A stretch of 64,000 nt of DNA, taken from the NCBI RefSeq assembly GCF_001625215.2, contig NC_030382.2:30924610-30988609 (forward strand), written 5' to 3'. The stretch comes from Daucus carota subsp. sativus. Its lineage: Eukaryota > Streptophyta > Magnoliopsida > Apiales > Apiaceae. Every line of letters begins with the position of its first letter. Positions within the stretch are counted from its first letter, which is position 1. Below the pieces are notes generated by a model. That model made no database searches and was not told the origin of the DNA. It was given only the letters and a program-made list of their open reading frames with translations. The translations under genes and the position numbers were made by a program. Positions 1-13,449 of this stretch are shown here, in pieces.

Positions 1-295
1 TATGGCTAATTATACGTAAATTAGTAACTAGTACGTATGCGTGCTGTACCTAAACGTAGCAGTACGTATAATTGAGTTGCTTTCGAATTAGTTTCTTTGG
101 CAGAATTGGAGCATCTGTCTATTAAGAGTTGTTAAAAGGGTTATTATCAGAGGTTGATGACTACATGTGTTTCCTTAAAATTAAATTAACAACTTCTAAT
201 CTACACGTTTAGGCTCTACTGTTAACGTGTTTTTCAAGTCATGTCGTTTGATCCATCTATAGACTATAATACATTGCTTATACACGTATATGCAG

Positions 296-1019
296 ATGGG
301 CTCACATAGCTAGTCACTTGCCTGGAAGAACAGACAATGAAATCAAGAATTACTGGAACTCATGGATCAAGAAGAAGATTCGAAAGCCTAATCCATCATC
401 GACTAACATTGTCACTCCTCTTCCTCCTCCGCCCCCTCCTCCTAATACAATCACAACAAATACTACTATTCAGCCATCGCAATTTAACTACAATTCCACG
501 AACCAACTAGACTTTTTGACTCAAGATTTTGAAGCCAAACCACAATTCCTTCAAGAAAACACCCTATTCTCCTCCCAGAGCCCTATATTTATGTTTGAAA
601 CCACTACCTCATTCAACGCGACTCATGGTGATGATATCAGCCTAAGGAACGAGTCGACCTTTTTCCATAGTGCCACAGATATGCAATCCGATCAACCTTG
701 GAACCATCAGCAGCAACTAATGCTCCCACCAGCAATTCTCCCATCTTTCACCACTACAGCTAACCTGGACTCAATTTATCTGCCACCAATGATAGACAAT
801 ACAGACGTGGTTCAATCGAAGAATAACACGACTGATTATGTGGAAAGGGAGAACAATGTAGCATTAGCTGAGCTGAATGAATGGGTTGAAATCACTCAGC
901 AATCAGCATGTCCAAGTTATCTATTTTGGGAAAATACAGCTTTTGGAGAGGAAGAAACGGTGACAAACTACAATCCGGACATGGGAGCTCTGTTGACATC
1001 CTTTTCTTCGTCTTTATAA
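296..1019 (+). CDS. R2R3-MYB transcription factor, last exon (5' part outside window)
   Basis: This is the terminal exon of an R2R3-MYB DNA-binding transcription factor. After an AG acceptor at 294-295 the frame reads [21 protein letters not shown], then [11 protein letters not shown]. This is the last helix of the R3 repeat followed by the usual basic linker. The acceptor splits the Arg codon, as in the common second intron of plant R2R3 genes, so 1-295 is intron. There is no start in this exon: the in-frame TTG at 318 is internal. The remaining ~200 residues are low-complexity (Pro run, Asn/Gln/Ser-rich) and end in an acidic tract with Trp residues ([19 protein letters not shown]), likely a transactivation region. 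The tail recalls the MYB61/86-type subgroup, but that placement is a guess. The stop is TAA at 1017-1019. Confidence 0.9.
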
Positions 1020-1422
1020 ATTGCATGGTGTTAATTCAGAGTTGATTAGTACTGATAAACTGTTTGTGTGTGTTTTTTTTTTTATCTTTTTCTCTGGGGG
1101 ATGGGACAATAAGCTAATTTTTTAATTTAATTATTACTCTCGATTGAGGACTTTGTGAGGGTAAATCAAGCTCAAGCATAAGCATACATGCATGCAGTGT
1201 TTCTTGATCATATGTAAGAATGGCAATGCCTTCAAGGACATATCATCTGTCAACATATACGGAATGAACAATAATGTTGTTTTTGTATTATTTTCTTCGG
1301 GATATTGGAAGAGTGCTATCTGATGTATTCTATCGTAACCGTGGAATTAAAGAATAGGATGTGTATAGCGGCCAATGACTTAGTAGAACAAATTTTAATT
1401 GTTAATTAATGACTATTATATA

Positions 1423-1660
1423 CTTCCCCTGTCTCTTCCATTTCTTTACATTTTTCCAAATATGGTCAATGAGTCCTACCACTTCTCCACTTTTCTTTCT
1501 TTTTCACACTACTTTTACTCCACTATCTCCCTTTTATACATTAAAAATCAGTGGGTCCCACCACTTCACCCACTTTTCTTTCTTTTTTCAACTACTTTAT
1601 TCATATTTCTTAACCTCCGTGCCCAACCCATTCGATAAGAAATGGGAGGGACGGAGGGAG
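1423..1660. mobile_element. Stowaway-like MITE
   Basis: The 238-bp AT-rich element has terminal inverted repeats (CTTCCCCTGTCTCTTCCATT against CTCCCTCCGTCCCTCCCATT read inward from the other end). It is flanked by TA dinucleotides at 1421-1422 and 1661-1662. CTCCCTCCGTCCC ends with a TA target duplication are typical of Tc1/mariner Stowaway MITEs. It lies about 400 bp past the MYB stop. The short ORFs across it are chance. Confidence 0.7.
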
Positions 1661-1662
1661 TA

Positions 1663-4042
1663 GCTAACTGTTTAGTTATTAAACTGCTTTATTAATGACT
1701 ATTATAGCTAACTGTTATTAGTCTGCATTTGTCATAGAAAATGACTTGCTATTTTTAATTCAACACTATATTATGTCAAGCTATTATGCATGTAACAATA
1801 AAACGATAAAGAAATGTAAAAGAGACACTAAGACATCTTAGCCAAGTTAGACCCCTAGTTTTAATACGTCCTGGTCCTTTATCAACTTGGTAAGATAATA
1901 TATTATTACTGAAAAATCTAATAATTACCGAATAATAATATACATCTCATTTTTTCTCTGTCACTGAAAATAGCTTGACGTTATCCTAAGTTGACAGTAA
2001 ATAGCTCGACACTAACTTCGCATTGCAACCCGTTTCTTGAGAATCTGAATTCATTTAGCTCCACTCCTTGAATGCTTTCATAAGTTGAACCCTACGCATT
2101 GATGAACTAGTGTAACACTAATCTACCCCGCTTTCTTGTTCAAACTCTACAACATTTACTCACTTTTCGTTGGGAATAATAAATAAATACACAACAATGA
2201 ACAATTATATATGATTAACAAGAACATGCGGTGCAAATGACGAAAGAAAACAAAAAAGTCAAAAACAAGATATAAATTAGAGACCGAAAAATAATTAGAA
2301 AAGAAGAAATCTTGTCTTTTACTTTCTCAGAAAAGAAATATTTAACAACTGAGTCGCCAAACCTTTCGAAGAAGACTTGAATGTTCGCTGTGACGAGTAG
2401 ACACGACAAATATCAACAGCAACTATCAATTCGATTCGCTTGAAAACAATTACTGGAAAAAATATATTTAACAACTGAGTCGTCAAACCCTTCGAACTTG
2501 GATTCGCTCAATTCAATTCGCTTCAAAACAATTACAACTATATGTTTTGCATGAGAGGGAGAGTTGATAGGCTCAGGTGGTATATCATATATGAGTATTT
2601 GTCACACTAAAACCATACACACCCACATATTTTAATAGTTGTATACTAGCTAGTCTTGCACATGATGCTATATAAAGCACACTACCTCTCTTAACAAGTT
2701 CAATATGGATTAAACCTACACAGTCCATTTTAAACTATCCATTTCAACTTAATTTATTTATGTATTCCTCTAAAAAAATGTCTTAAATATAGATATAAAA
2801 ATTTGAATTCTTATATTAAGAAACAACCTTCAATCATTAATTTCGAGAAATTACATCAAGAATCCATTATTCCTCAAAAAAATTTTTCAATATTGTATAC
2901 ATTAAGAGCATAGTTTTTTCAAAATTAGAACATTTTGAAGTATTTGACAAGTTAATTTACATCATTTTACTTGATGAAAATTTGTATAACATATTCAAAA
3001 TTAATGGGTTATTTCATATAAATAAACTCTCTCCGAGCAATAATTAAAAATATATTAATATGATCGTTACATTATAAAATGGAGCGATATATATTATTAT
3101 TGTTATAACCCTGAATTTTCATTGAGACAAAAAACATACCAAGCGTAATTTTTTTTGCTTGCTCAAAATCTCATTTATATGAAATTTAATTAGAAACTGA
3201 TGAACGTATACTTTTATATATAGTCCCCGTGCTGTTTCTGACTTCTGCTTTTTTAAATCCGTTTGTGTAAATAAGTATAAACACTTTTGAGAAGTTCACA
3301 ATGTTAGTTTCGCTCTCAAAATTTTTACTTCTTTTTTCCATACATTTTATTAACTTATTTATTTTTCACTTCTATTTCACCTATTTATTTTAAACAAAAA
3401 GTCATTTTTTTAACAATTGCCCAAACGACCCCATAATACTTCACCTTTTCTTAATTTTTTTTATAGAAGTGATTTGTTCTGCATTTTCTACACTTTTTAC
3501 TGTTAATAGATATTTATTAAATCTTCCATAAATTATATAACTTAATATTTATAAGAACAAAAATTTAATAAATTATATACTTTAAAAGAAACAATAATAT
3601 CAAAAAAAAAATTAAGTCGATAAGTGTCGGTATCACTTGTGAACAATAATTTGAAACTTTTGCTATCAAAGGTTGTGTACTTGTGTAAAACACATCTACA
3701 CGAGCGTATCGTCAGGTGTGGAAGTAATCATCGTGATTTGGAAGAGCTGAGCTGATGCAAAGCTAAGCTAAGTTTTGTTCTAATTGAGGGGAGTGTGCAA
3801 TTTTGGTGATTACATGCTCTCCTTGTACCCCATTTTTATACCCATGACTAAATTTAATTTTCATCAATATCTCTAAATCTTCTGTCCACATCCACTTTTT
3901 CTCCTCATTTATTAGTACTACCCAGCTCCAGATCTGATGGGTTTTCACCTATATCTGCTGAAAGTGAGTAAAGATTCAATCTTTATGTGTAAACACTGAA
4001 AAACCCTTTTGTCATATGTTTATTTAGTTTTGGGTTTTTAGT
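1663..4042. other. Intergenic, no gene recognised
   Basis: This AT-rich stretch lies between the MYB 3' end and the glycosyltransferase start. I saw no exon-like segment on either strand. A short near-repeat occurs at about 2345-2365 and 2465-2485 (AACAACTGAGTCGYCAAACC), within otherwise plain sequence. The last few hundred bases (about 3700-4042) presumably hold the promoter and leader of the downstream gene. Confidence 0.5.
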
Positions 4043-6621
4043 ATGATGAAAGTTTCTCAAAAAGATACAGAGAAATTTGTCTGGGATCATATGAGGAACA
4101 CTCCAGGGACACCTATGTCTGTGACTCAATCACAGACTAGAGCTTTGCCAAAGCTGTTGGTTTGGTTAATAGTGTTTGTTACAGCTACTTATATTGTTTA
4201 TACTCTTAAGCTTGTGATTAATTCTCCTTCTTGTGATGATGAGATTTTTCCTGCAATTAGTCATACAAGTATTTCTCTTCACACGTCGAAAGATGGGAAT
4301 TTTAGTTCATTGCCTGAAAATCAAGATTTGTTCAGGGAAACTGAGGTGAAGGATATAGTGTTCGGCATTGCTGCTTCGGCAAAATTGTGGGGAAAGCGGA
4401 AGAATTATATTAAGCTGTGGTGGAAGCCTGGGAAAATGAGGGGAATTGTTTGGTTGGATAATGCGGTGAAGTCTAAGGAAGAGGAGGGGTTGCCCCCTCT
4501 GAGAATCTCCGGGAATACGTCTCGGTTTGCTTACAAGAATAGGCAAGGCCACCGGTCTGCTATTCGAATATCGAGGATAGTTTCGGAGACGCTGCGATTG
4601 GGGATGGAAAATGTGAGATGGTTTGTGATGGGAGATGATGATACAGTTTTTGTAACTGAAAACTTGGTGAGAATATTGAATAAGTATGATCATAACCAGT
4701 ATTATTATATTGGGAGTTTATCTGAGAGTCATTTGCAAAATATATTTTTTTCGTATGGGATGGCTTATGGGGGTGGCGGTTTTGCTATTAGTTATCCATT
4801 AGCAAAGGCTCTTGAGAAAATGCAGGACAAATGTATTCAGAGATATCCGGGATTGTATGGCTCTGATGATAGAATGCAGGCTTGTATGGCTGAACTTGGT
4901 GTCCCACTCACTAAAGAAACCGGCTTTCACCAGGTCCGGTATTTTCCATCTCAAGTCCTTTGTGTTGGTTGCTTTTATCTTTGGTGTTGTGCAAGTATTA
5001 TATTGATAATTGTGCATGTTAAATGCTTTTAGGCATTCTCCAATAATATTTATGAACTTTTTATGTGTGCCTTCTTCTTGGTAGTTTGTGCATTTTCAAG
5101 CCAATGCATCAACATCTCTGTGGCTATAATTTGATGTATCTAACCATGTGTATGTGTTAATGTTTGATTTATTGTGCTTTAATATTATTTGAGTACATTT
5201 TGGTAGTGAGCTGCAGCAACTACTTTATCGGCTCTGTCATATATTTTTTCCATATAAAAATTAATAAGTTAACAAAAAGTACAGAGGTTTGGGTTGGCTG
5301 ATCCAGAAATCTTGTGCAACAATGTTCGAGTGAAATACTAATCTCCTAAACCTATCTTTTTCATTTGGGTTAGGTTAACTGCACCCAGTCGGTTGGTCAT
5401 TGATGCCATTGAGTTTGGGCTCTTGTTGGGTGTTTAGTTCATCATACCATGATAAGTTGGACTGATATTACTTATATGCTATACATAATGTCAATAGGCT
5501 TAATGACTGACTATTGCTGGTCAAAAAGTGTTGGAATGATCAATGATGTGCTAGTTCTTGTTTAATTGTTGGAAAAGATATATTTATGCTCATGAAATTT
5601 ACTACTTGTTACTTCTGACATTAATTTTTGGTTTATTGGCCCTCCAGTATGATGTTTATGGTAATTTATTTGGACTTCTTGCGGCACATCCAGTGACACC
5701 ATTGGTGTCCTTGCATCACCTTGATGTGGTGGAGCCCATATTTCCCAATGTTACACGGGTGGAAGCTTTAAAGAGATTGACAATACCGATGAAGCTGGAT
5801 TCAGCAGGTCTCATACAACAATCCATTTGTTATGAAAAAAAGAAGACTTGGACCATTTCAGTATCATGGGGATTTGCCATTCAAATATTGCGGGGTGTCC
5901 TATCACCACGTGAGATAGAAATGCCTTCAAGGACATTCTTAAATTGGTACAGAAGAGCAGATTACACTGCCTATGCTTTCAACACGCGTCCTGTTGCTCG
6001 AAATCCCTGTCAGAGACCCTTTGTGTTTTACTTGTCAAGGGCGAGATTTGATTCTATCACTAACCAAACAGTGACTGTATATGATCGACACCGAGTCCCT
6101 CATCCTGCATGCAAGTGGAATTTGACATCTCCTGCCGAAATAGATAGAATAGTGGTTTACAAGAAACCTGATCCGCATCTATGGGACAGGGTAAGCAGCA
6201 ATCACTTATCCTTTTACTTTGGCTTTTAGCTACTCTCAGGAATCAACACTCTCGTAACCACAATTTTTACTGTTAAAAGAAGAATGAATTTTTTACATTT
6301 ACACCAGAAAATGTCTATTCATCTCATCTGCAGCATTGATTGCTTTGCTCTATAAATCAGAATGTGTTTTATGTTTAAGAGACCTGAACTGTGATTATGC
6401 TTAAACATTACGGTTTCCAACTCTCTTTAAAACACAAATTTTTGTCATCTGTTCTGCATGTTGAATATATAAAATATGTGTTTCTAAATAAACCACTTCT
6501 AACGTTATCTTCCTGTTGGCAGTCCCCAAGGAGAAACTGTTGTCGGATTTTAGAGTCGAAGAAGAAAAGCATGGTTTTGGATGTCGGCGTATGCAGGGAA
6601 GGGGAGATTACTGAAATATAA
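4043..6621 (+). CDS. DUF604 / fringe-like glycosyltransferase (type II membrane protein)
   Basis: Exons are 4043-4933, 5648-6190 and 6523-6621, all phase 0 with GT-AG junctions, giving 510 residues, the usual family length. It is a plant DUF604 protein, related to Fringe/GT31 beta-1,3-glycosyltransferases, and predicted to act in the Golgi lumen. Acceptor and product are unknown for most members. The N-terminus is cytosolic, with one membrane anchor at about residues 35-58 (LLVWLIVFVTATYIVY). The catalytic core carries WFVMGDDDTVF, with D198-D200 the metal-binding DxD-type motif, then YGGGGFAISYPLA, YGSDDRMQACMAELGV and ETGFHQ. Exon 2 adds YGLLAAHP-like and PLVSLHHLD signatures. Exon 3 encodes the short Cys-containing tail (PRRNCC). 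The ATG at 4043 is adjacent to the anchor and has no better upstream alternative. The family assignment is firm, the substrate is not. Confidence 0.93.
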
Positions 6622-8277
6622 GGATTGTCCATCGAACAAGTTCCCTTCTTCTCAGGTGTAATTTACTATGTTGAATTAAGTTCTTGGCTTTATTTCTTGA
6701 TTTGTTAATCTTCACACCCTTGAAAATTTCCAGGCTATGGTCTTCCTTGGGCCACTGATAGTATTTAGGCATTAGAGGAAGAGACTATTAATGTTAAAAA
6801 ATTTAGAACATAATGTAACGCATATAGTGTTCAATTCTATTGCAGCGGGTAATCCTTGATCAAAGTTCTCATTTGCTTAAATTGGAGTGATGAATTGCTG
6901 TATATGATATATTCTTGCGCTGATAATCTTTAACTCGTAGTCTCGTACAAACATCATATTTACCGAATCAGGTATACTGGTATAGTTAACTTGAAATTTT
7001 CTTTGTACAATCAAACATGTATCGGTGGTAATTACTCATTAAGTAAAAAAAAAAAGATAAAAAAAATCTGGTCATATTCTTTTTTGTTCTGGTCAAGCAT
7101 CTCACATGGTGGTGGTGTCGAGAAAATTATAGCTTGTCAAGATCGTTGGTGCATTCCTCTGCATCGCTTATAACCATCTTTCCGAAGAGCCAACGCCAAC
7201 AAGCACCAAAAGCATGAAAAGTAAGGGGTGGCAATTTCAGATGTCAGGTCGTGTTCGTATCAATAATCGGATCGATTTCAGGTAATGTTAAAATCATTTA
7301 AAATTGAATAAACTGAAAATTGAAGTTTTTGGAAATGAAATCCTAAGTTCGGGTCCGTTTCGAGTAACTTTCGAATTTTGTCTCAATAAATCGGATTACA
7401 GATTGGGTCGGTTTCGGGTCATGTCTGATATTGGCACCCCTAAAGCATGAATAGTAGCAGTGGAAATTTCGAATAACATGTCGTGTTCGTGTCAATAATC
7501 GGGTTGATTTCGGGTTAAGTTAAAATCACTTAAAATTGAATAAAATTGAAAATTGCCTTATTAATAATATGTGGTGGATTTTTATTAGTGTTCGACTATA
7601 TTTGCTATATAATATTGATTATACTTGTTGATTATAGGTAGAAATCCACATCTTTATTTTTTACTAAAATAAATATTCTGTTTATACAATTTGAAATAGT
7701 TATTATAGAGAGAAAAATTTTATATTATTCATGGCGAAGTCTTGATTCTCATTATACAAAATCAGATAAAATATAAAATGCTTTAAATTTTATAATTTTG
7801 TTTTATATTTTTCTGAAATATTTGACAAGTTAAAGATCATGAAAGACACTATAATCAAGAACTAAAAGGAGATGTGAGTTTAGAATGTAAAATATAAATT
7901 TTTTTATAAATCCAGGATCAAACATTTGGCTAATGAATAAAATTGCACTTCAGTAGTAAAAATTGTTTTTATTTTTAGTAATCTCACATCTCTGGTCATT
8001 ATTAATATATTTTTATAGTAAACTCAAAAGAGTTTATTAGTTGAAAATCCGTGTAGATCTTTCCCATTCAGAGATTATGTCGAATCCATGATCTGCCCTC
8101 TCTAAAATAAAAAGGCTCCTCAACCTTATGGATAGAAGTATTAATTCATTTTTCTTTTAACAAAATGTAACAAGTACAAGCAATTTGACTGCGATGACTG
8201 TCATCATGTAATTTAGTGATTATCAGTAGGCTTACATTGATTGATAATTCAATACATGATCTATAACTACCATCTTC
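6622..8277. other. Intergenic, holds a duplicated hAT-like MITE
   Basis: The 3' sides of the + strand glycosyltransferase and the - strand IspF gene converge here. Apart from the MITE at 7224-7441 and its partial second copy, the sequence is AT-rich and I saw no coding segment. Confidence 0.5.
7224..7441. mobile_element. hAT-like MITE, partly duplicated in tandem
   Basis: The 218-bp element has ends AGGGGTGGCAATTTCAGA and, inward from the other side, AGGGGTGCCAATATCAGA. The AGGGGTGBCAA terminus is common in plant hAT-type elements, although I could not define a clean 8-bp target duplication. Immediately after it (about 7443-7557) a second, 3'-truncated copy starts. That copy includes the flanking AAAGCATGAA sequence, so the element and its left flank were duplicated together. 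Confidence 0.55.
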
Positions 8278-10782
8278 TCACTTCCTCATGAGAAGGACAA
8301 CAGTATGAGCTGCAATGCTCCTATTCTCCCCAAGGCTATCCACCTTCTCATGAGTTTTTGCCTTCAAATTCACAACAGAAGGGTCTGCACCAAGCAAAAG
8401 CGACAAGTTGGTTCTGATAGTCTCCTTGTGGGGGCTAAGTTTCGGTCTTTGAAGAATCAAAGTAGCATCCAGATTTCCGAGCTCATAACCAGCCTCGTGC
8501 ATCAGTCTTACCTGATTCAAGCAAAGTTTTATTAGTAAACAACATAAATGCCATCAGAGGTATACTAATGACTTCCGGCCAACTTTGTTGAAAAACCCAC
8601 ACCTCTTAAACACCGGTACAAGCACAAAAAGGATAAAACTACAGTGAAAAATGTTTAAACTTCATATTTATTTCCTAGTCAAAATTTGTTGCAGCCAAAA
8701 GAAATCTATAGTATGAGGCAACAAACATAAGGACCTCTAAAAGTTCTCCTGCAGCCAAATACTGTTGAGAACAGATTTTGGTGTACGAGTTCCACTTCTG
8801 AAAATACCTTACAAGTGGGAAAACTGAAAAACCTCAAAATGTGGTGTACCAATAAAAAATACTCCACAAAGCTGAACTGATAGTAGCAGAACAGTCGCCA
8901 TACTTCAGCAGCGTTTCAGATAGATACTTCTGTCCCTTACTGCCATTAGACTGTAAATATATTTTTGCTATTGCCTTACAAACCTTCTTACAAGTAAAAC
9001 CTAATGCTTTCAGTTACTTTCTGGACAAGCACCATAACTTACATTTTTTGTGTGATCGCATTAGAAACATCCTTAGAAGGAACAAACGCTAAGCCAAAAC
9101 TCGAATGCACATACAGACAAGACCAGTCGAGCTTTCACAATGTTTTCTACTATGATACTTCAAATCCTACTAACATTCTCACTGACAATAAGCACTGATA
9201 ATTACACCCTGATAATTTAAACATTCTTTGTTACTTAAAAAGCTATATAACAAAATGTACATATCCGAAGCATAAATGAGCTCCAAGAGACTAACTAGAT
9301 AAGCTCCTAAGTATAAATATAAGGAATTTGAAACAAAAACTGGCTCCAGCAACCTCCCAGTGACACGTTAGAGCAACTCCAACCATAACACTCCTTCCCT
9401 ATATTTGTCCTGGGTGTACGTATTTTAGGAATTTAGTTTTAAAAAATTAAGCTCCAACGGGACTCCCTCTCCCCTATATTATATTTTGTAGGGGAGAGAA
9501 AATCAAACCCTTATTTAGGATAGAGAAACTCAAACCCCTTAATTTATAAAACCTTAACTAAGAATTATTGTTTATAAAGTTTCACAATTCAAATATTTAA
9601 ATGCTCAACCTTTGAAAACTAGTTCACCATCCAAAATCCATTTACTCTTGCATGACTGTGTGGAGTGTGGACCGCTAATTACAAAACTCGATAGGAATTT
9701 GATTACATGATATGTATTCTTGTAGCCATGTGAGAGGTGACTCCAAAATACTCCCTCTGCTTCAAATTAGTAGTTCACTTTAGACTTTTTATTATCAAAT
9801 TGACCAATTTTTGACTAAAAATTCTTTTATAATTTTAACAAACTGAAAAATACATTTTATAGAAGATTACTGAATTTTTTATTGATATAAATTTCATAAG
9901 ATTTTTCCTTACAAAAAAAAAATTCATAAGATTTTTAATTATTTACATCAAACTTGAAAAATAAAAAGAGCCTGAATTATATTCTTTTTCTATCCTGCGA
10001 TCATATCTTTTGCCTACCATCTCTAGCAACCAATGACCAATCCAAACCGAAATCCAGACTCTACTCTACTTACATTCAGAACTAGTTATGTTTCAACAAT
10101 AACGCCCAAGTTTCCAAGTTGTACAAACTTTCAACATATTCATTAAGCTAGAAAATTTAATAATGCAGAACAAAATCAAAAATTAAACGTGGAGAAAACG
10201 AAAAAGGAAAATCTCACAGCTTCTTTGATGAAAACGGAAGACGGAGCCCCTTTCCATTTGGGATCATTATCGGGGAAAATCTGGCCAATATCAGGAAGGC
10301 CCAAAGCACCCAAAATTGCATCAACAACACAATGAAGTAAAACATCACCTACACCACAATTCAACAACTATTAAACTCAAATTATTAGGCTAATAAACTA
10401 ATGATTCCAACAATATGTACAAATATAGAATGAATAAACATACTAACTCACCATCAGAATGAGCCTCACAACCTTTCTCAAAAGGAATATCAATACCACC
10501 AATAATCAAAGGGTAGCCGGGTTCTAACCGGTGCAAATCGAACCCATGACCGACCCGGAACGGAAGCACTTTCGCCGGCTTCAACGCCGGCGATTCGGCC
10601 TCAACTTGAACGGCGCTAGAAGCAGCTGCAGCCACGGTCAGCACCGGGAATTTGTGGCTACAAACGCGAGGGGCTAATACACTGGAAAACCCAAGTGAAG
10701 GGGTTGCAAAAGATTGAATTTTGATCATGGGTTTTGCGAGAATCGAACTGGTGGCTGCGAAAATCAAAGAATTAGCAGCCAT
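8278..10782 (-). CDS. ISPF: 2-C-methyl-D-erythritol 2,4-cyclodiphosphate synthase, chloroplastic
   Basis: Exons on the minus strand are 10782-10452, 10348-10218 and 8511-8278, giving 231 residues, which matches plant IspF. The enzyme converts CDP-ME 2-phosphate to ME-2,4-cyclodiphosphate with release of CMP, in the plastid MEP isoprenoid pathway. Residues 1 to about 55-70 are Ser/Ala/Pro-rich and low in acid, a chloroplast transit peptide. The mature part opens [20 protein letters not shown]. Predicted metal ligands are D82, H84 and H116, equivalent to D8, H10 and H42 of the bacterial enzyme. Later motifs ([35 protein letters not shown]) are all intact. The first intron is short (103 bp) and the second is about 1.7 kb with no clear inserted element apart from MITE-like debris near 9370-9540. 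The start is the only Met before the transit peptide. Confidence 0.97.
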
Positions 10783-13449
10783 TTTGATGAGTAGGTGTGT
10801 TGAAATGTGGAATGTGTTGTGTGTGTTTTATTTACAGGGCTGCGTTTGTTGAACTTGGCTGGGTTGGCATTTTGTGAAAATACTGACGGGCTTGTTTTAA
10901 ACCAAATAAATACGTGGAATAACGTGATTAGCCTGTTTCATGTGCCCGGCAGCCTGGGTGTTGAAACAAGAAATTTTACGATTGCTCGGCTTCGAGGCTG
11001 TTTGGGTGATTTTTAAGGCCGGGTTTAGAGTGAATTTAAAATTTATATTGTATAAATTTAAAGTAATGCATTAAAGATAAAAGTTTTTTTTTTGAAACAT
11101 TAAAGATTAAAGTTAGTTGGTGGTATGATTTTAAATAATTATTTTAAATAATATTAAATTTGTTGATGGAATTCTCAACTGAGATTTTAAAAGATTTTTT
11201 TCATTCATTAAATTCGAGATTATTCAATACGATTTTTTTTTTTTTGATAAAAAGGAATCAATTCATTAATTAAAAGTCATACGGCATCTACAAATATAAT
11301 CGAAATTGGACAGACGCCGAAGAATATCGCTGTTGAATCCTTCTTTCTTGGAGAGGCAACTGAGCGATTTGAAGATGATGAATATATACACTTGTTTCAC
11401 TGACTGGTTCTCACCTCACTGTTCTGAACAATCGACCATAAATGTGATTTCATAATAACCTTCAATCCTGAATCAAACCCATAAAAATCATGTCGATCTA
11501 TAACCTCGGTCATGAAGAACATCAAAACACACCAAAACAAAACAAATCAACTCTCACAAGAAGGAGAGACTAACAAAACCCAAATAAATTGGGAACTTAT
11601 TGAATGAAAAATAAGATTGCAAAACAGGAAAATAGAGAAAAGCAATTGGGGCTTTCCACCGGTGAAAACCGATGGAAGCCCCCTCAAAAATCTTTAATGG
11701 AGACTAGGGTTTAGAGAGGGATAAGGGAAGAGAGAGGCGCTTTTTTTTATTCAATACGATTTTTAAAAAATATAACAGAATCATGAGGTATTTCATTGAG
11801 ATTTCAAATTATGATACAAAACCTGGTGATATTCAATCATGATTTTAAATTTCTTTAAAATCTGAAAGTATTCAACTGGCGATTGTTCGTCACTCTCACT
11901 TGTACAGTTACAACGAAAATACATGAAGCAGCTACTTATATTTGTATATATATTATCTTTAAAATATCGTTTAACTATACATTTTTATTAAAATAGACTG
12001 AAAATAGGCGATTGCAATTTAGTGTTTGTCGAATCGATCTTTGATGTCGTATGACTTTTTATTTTTAGATTAACATTTTCGTTTCAAAAAAATCATTTGA
12101 GATGTTAAATTAAAACTTTAAATACTTTTGTGTTAGTATTCAATCTTATCAATCTTGATATATTCATGTGTTATTTAATAGAATAAATAATGAAATTAAT
12201 TTTTAGAAGGGGTGGAATAACTACACAATTTATTAACTTTTTTGGACTTAAAATATATTCAATATAGGAACAATAAAATTGTGACTTAATTACCAAAAAA
12301 ATTATTAAATTTATGTAATTTTTTCATTTTAACCATAAAACTAATTTTGTTGCAGAATAATGCAACTAACTAATATAAAATCTATTTGAAGGAACCCCAT
12401 TTTAATGAATCTCTAACCAAAATTACATAAGTTTAATAATTTTTTTGTTAATTAAGTCTAAAATTGTATAAATAGAAATTAAGAAGTACATGTTTTTCAA
12501 AATTTCAGAAGGATTGTATTGCTCCAACTTTGAAATGAAAATACAATACATGAATATATATCCAACCGAGCAGCTATTTTCTGTTATAATCTACTGTAGC
12601 AGCCTTCAACTTCATTTTTTGCAATCCATAGTTTAGGAAAATATTTGTCCTCCGCCACAGTGAGCATAATTCCTAAATACAGTAAAGATTCTGCCAAGTC
12701 AACTATAGCTTAAAAGCACTAAAGATTCTATAGTAGAAATACCTTCCTAAATACATTTGAGATGTTTGTCAGCATTCTAGGTTTGTTCGGTTACTTGGAG
12801 TATAATCGGTGCAACTTTAGTTTTTTTTTTTTATGTAATACGCATCTATCAGCTCAAGAACCATTCAAATGCATCTCCTCGGATACAGGTTATTAGCTAA
12901 GAACTCGGGCAACATGCTATAAATAATAGTATACAAATATTATAAAATTTTTGTGGAAATAACGCACTTCAATATGATCCCTCTTTCGCTAAAATTGTAA
13001 CCAACCTCGTCATTTTCCAAAATTACACACAATTAAATTATCATATTTAAATAGCATATTGTATTTAAATTAACTTAAATAAAAATAACATAGTCAACTT
13101 CACCAATATCTTACAACAAATTTTGCATAATCATTATTTTGACCGACCACACCATATAAATCTAGCACTTGTTTTTCAGATAAATACGGTCTTTGAAGAG
13201 GATGCAAGGCAGAGCCGTGGCGTATCAATTTTTCAAGAAAACTAGCATGTCAACTGAGATATATCTATGAAGCCAGACTTTATTGTCAGAAATGTACATG
13301 TCTTTCAAGTGAATAACAAATTTACAACAAGCGTAAATGTAAACTTTCAGCTTTTCAAGGCAAACACCTACACTAGGAGGAGGATGACGGTAATGATATA
13401 TGCAACGGGTACAAGAGAAAGCCCAGATCTTACGAGGATCAAATTAATG
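10783..13449. other. Intergenic between the IspF start and the DDA1 end
   Basis: It contains the IspF upstream region (about 10783-11100) and the LINE-mobilised insertion at 11237-11746. The rest (11780-13449) is AT-rich with no recognisable exon. The short ORFs at 10807-11016 and 13267-13506 are not supported: the second runs antisense across the real DDA1 last exon. Confidence 0.5.
11237..11746 (-). mobile_element. Short retroposon with poly(A) tail and 17-bp target duplication
   Basis: The same 17 bases, TTATTCAATACGATTTT, occur at 11220-11236 and 11747-11763 and bracket a 510-bp insert. The left end of the insert is a T run, so the element lies on the minus strand with a poly(A) 3' end, followed by ATGAATTGATTCC-type sequence. 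Its 5' end (right side) begins GCGCCTCTCTCTTCCC and contains AAACCCTAG, resembling a LINE 5' leader. No long ORF is present. The structure shows target-primed reverse transcription. It is probably a non-autonomous or internally deleted LINE derivative, but the family is not identified. Confidence 0.75.

Noticed and set aside
4307-4693. 128-codon open frame antisense to the DUF604 exon
   Set aside because: It mirrors a well-supported coding exon and has no splice partner or similarity of its own.
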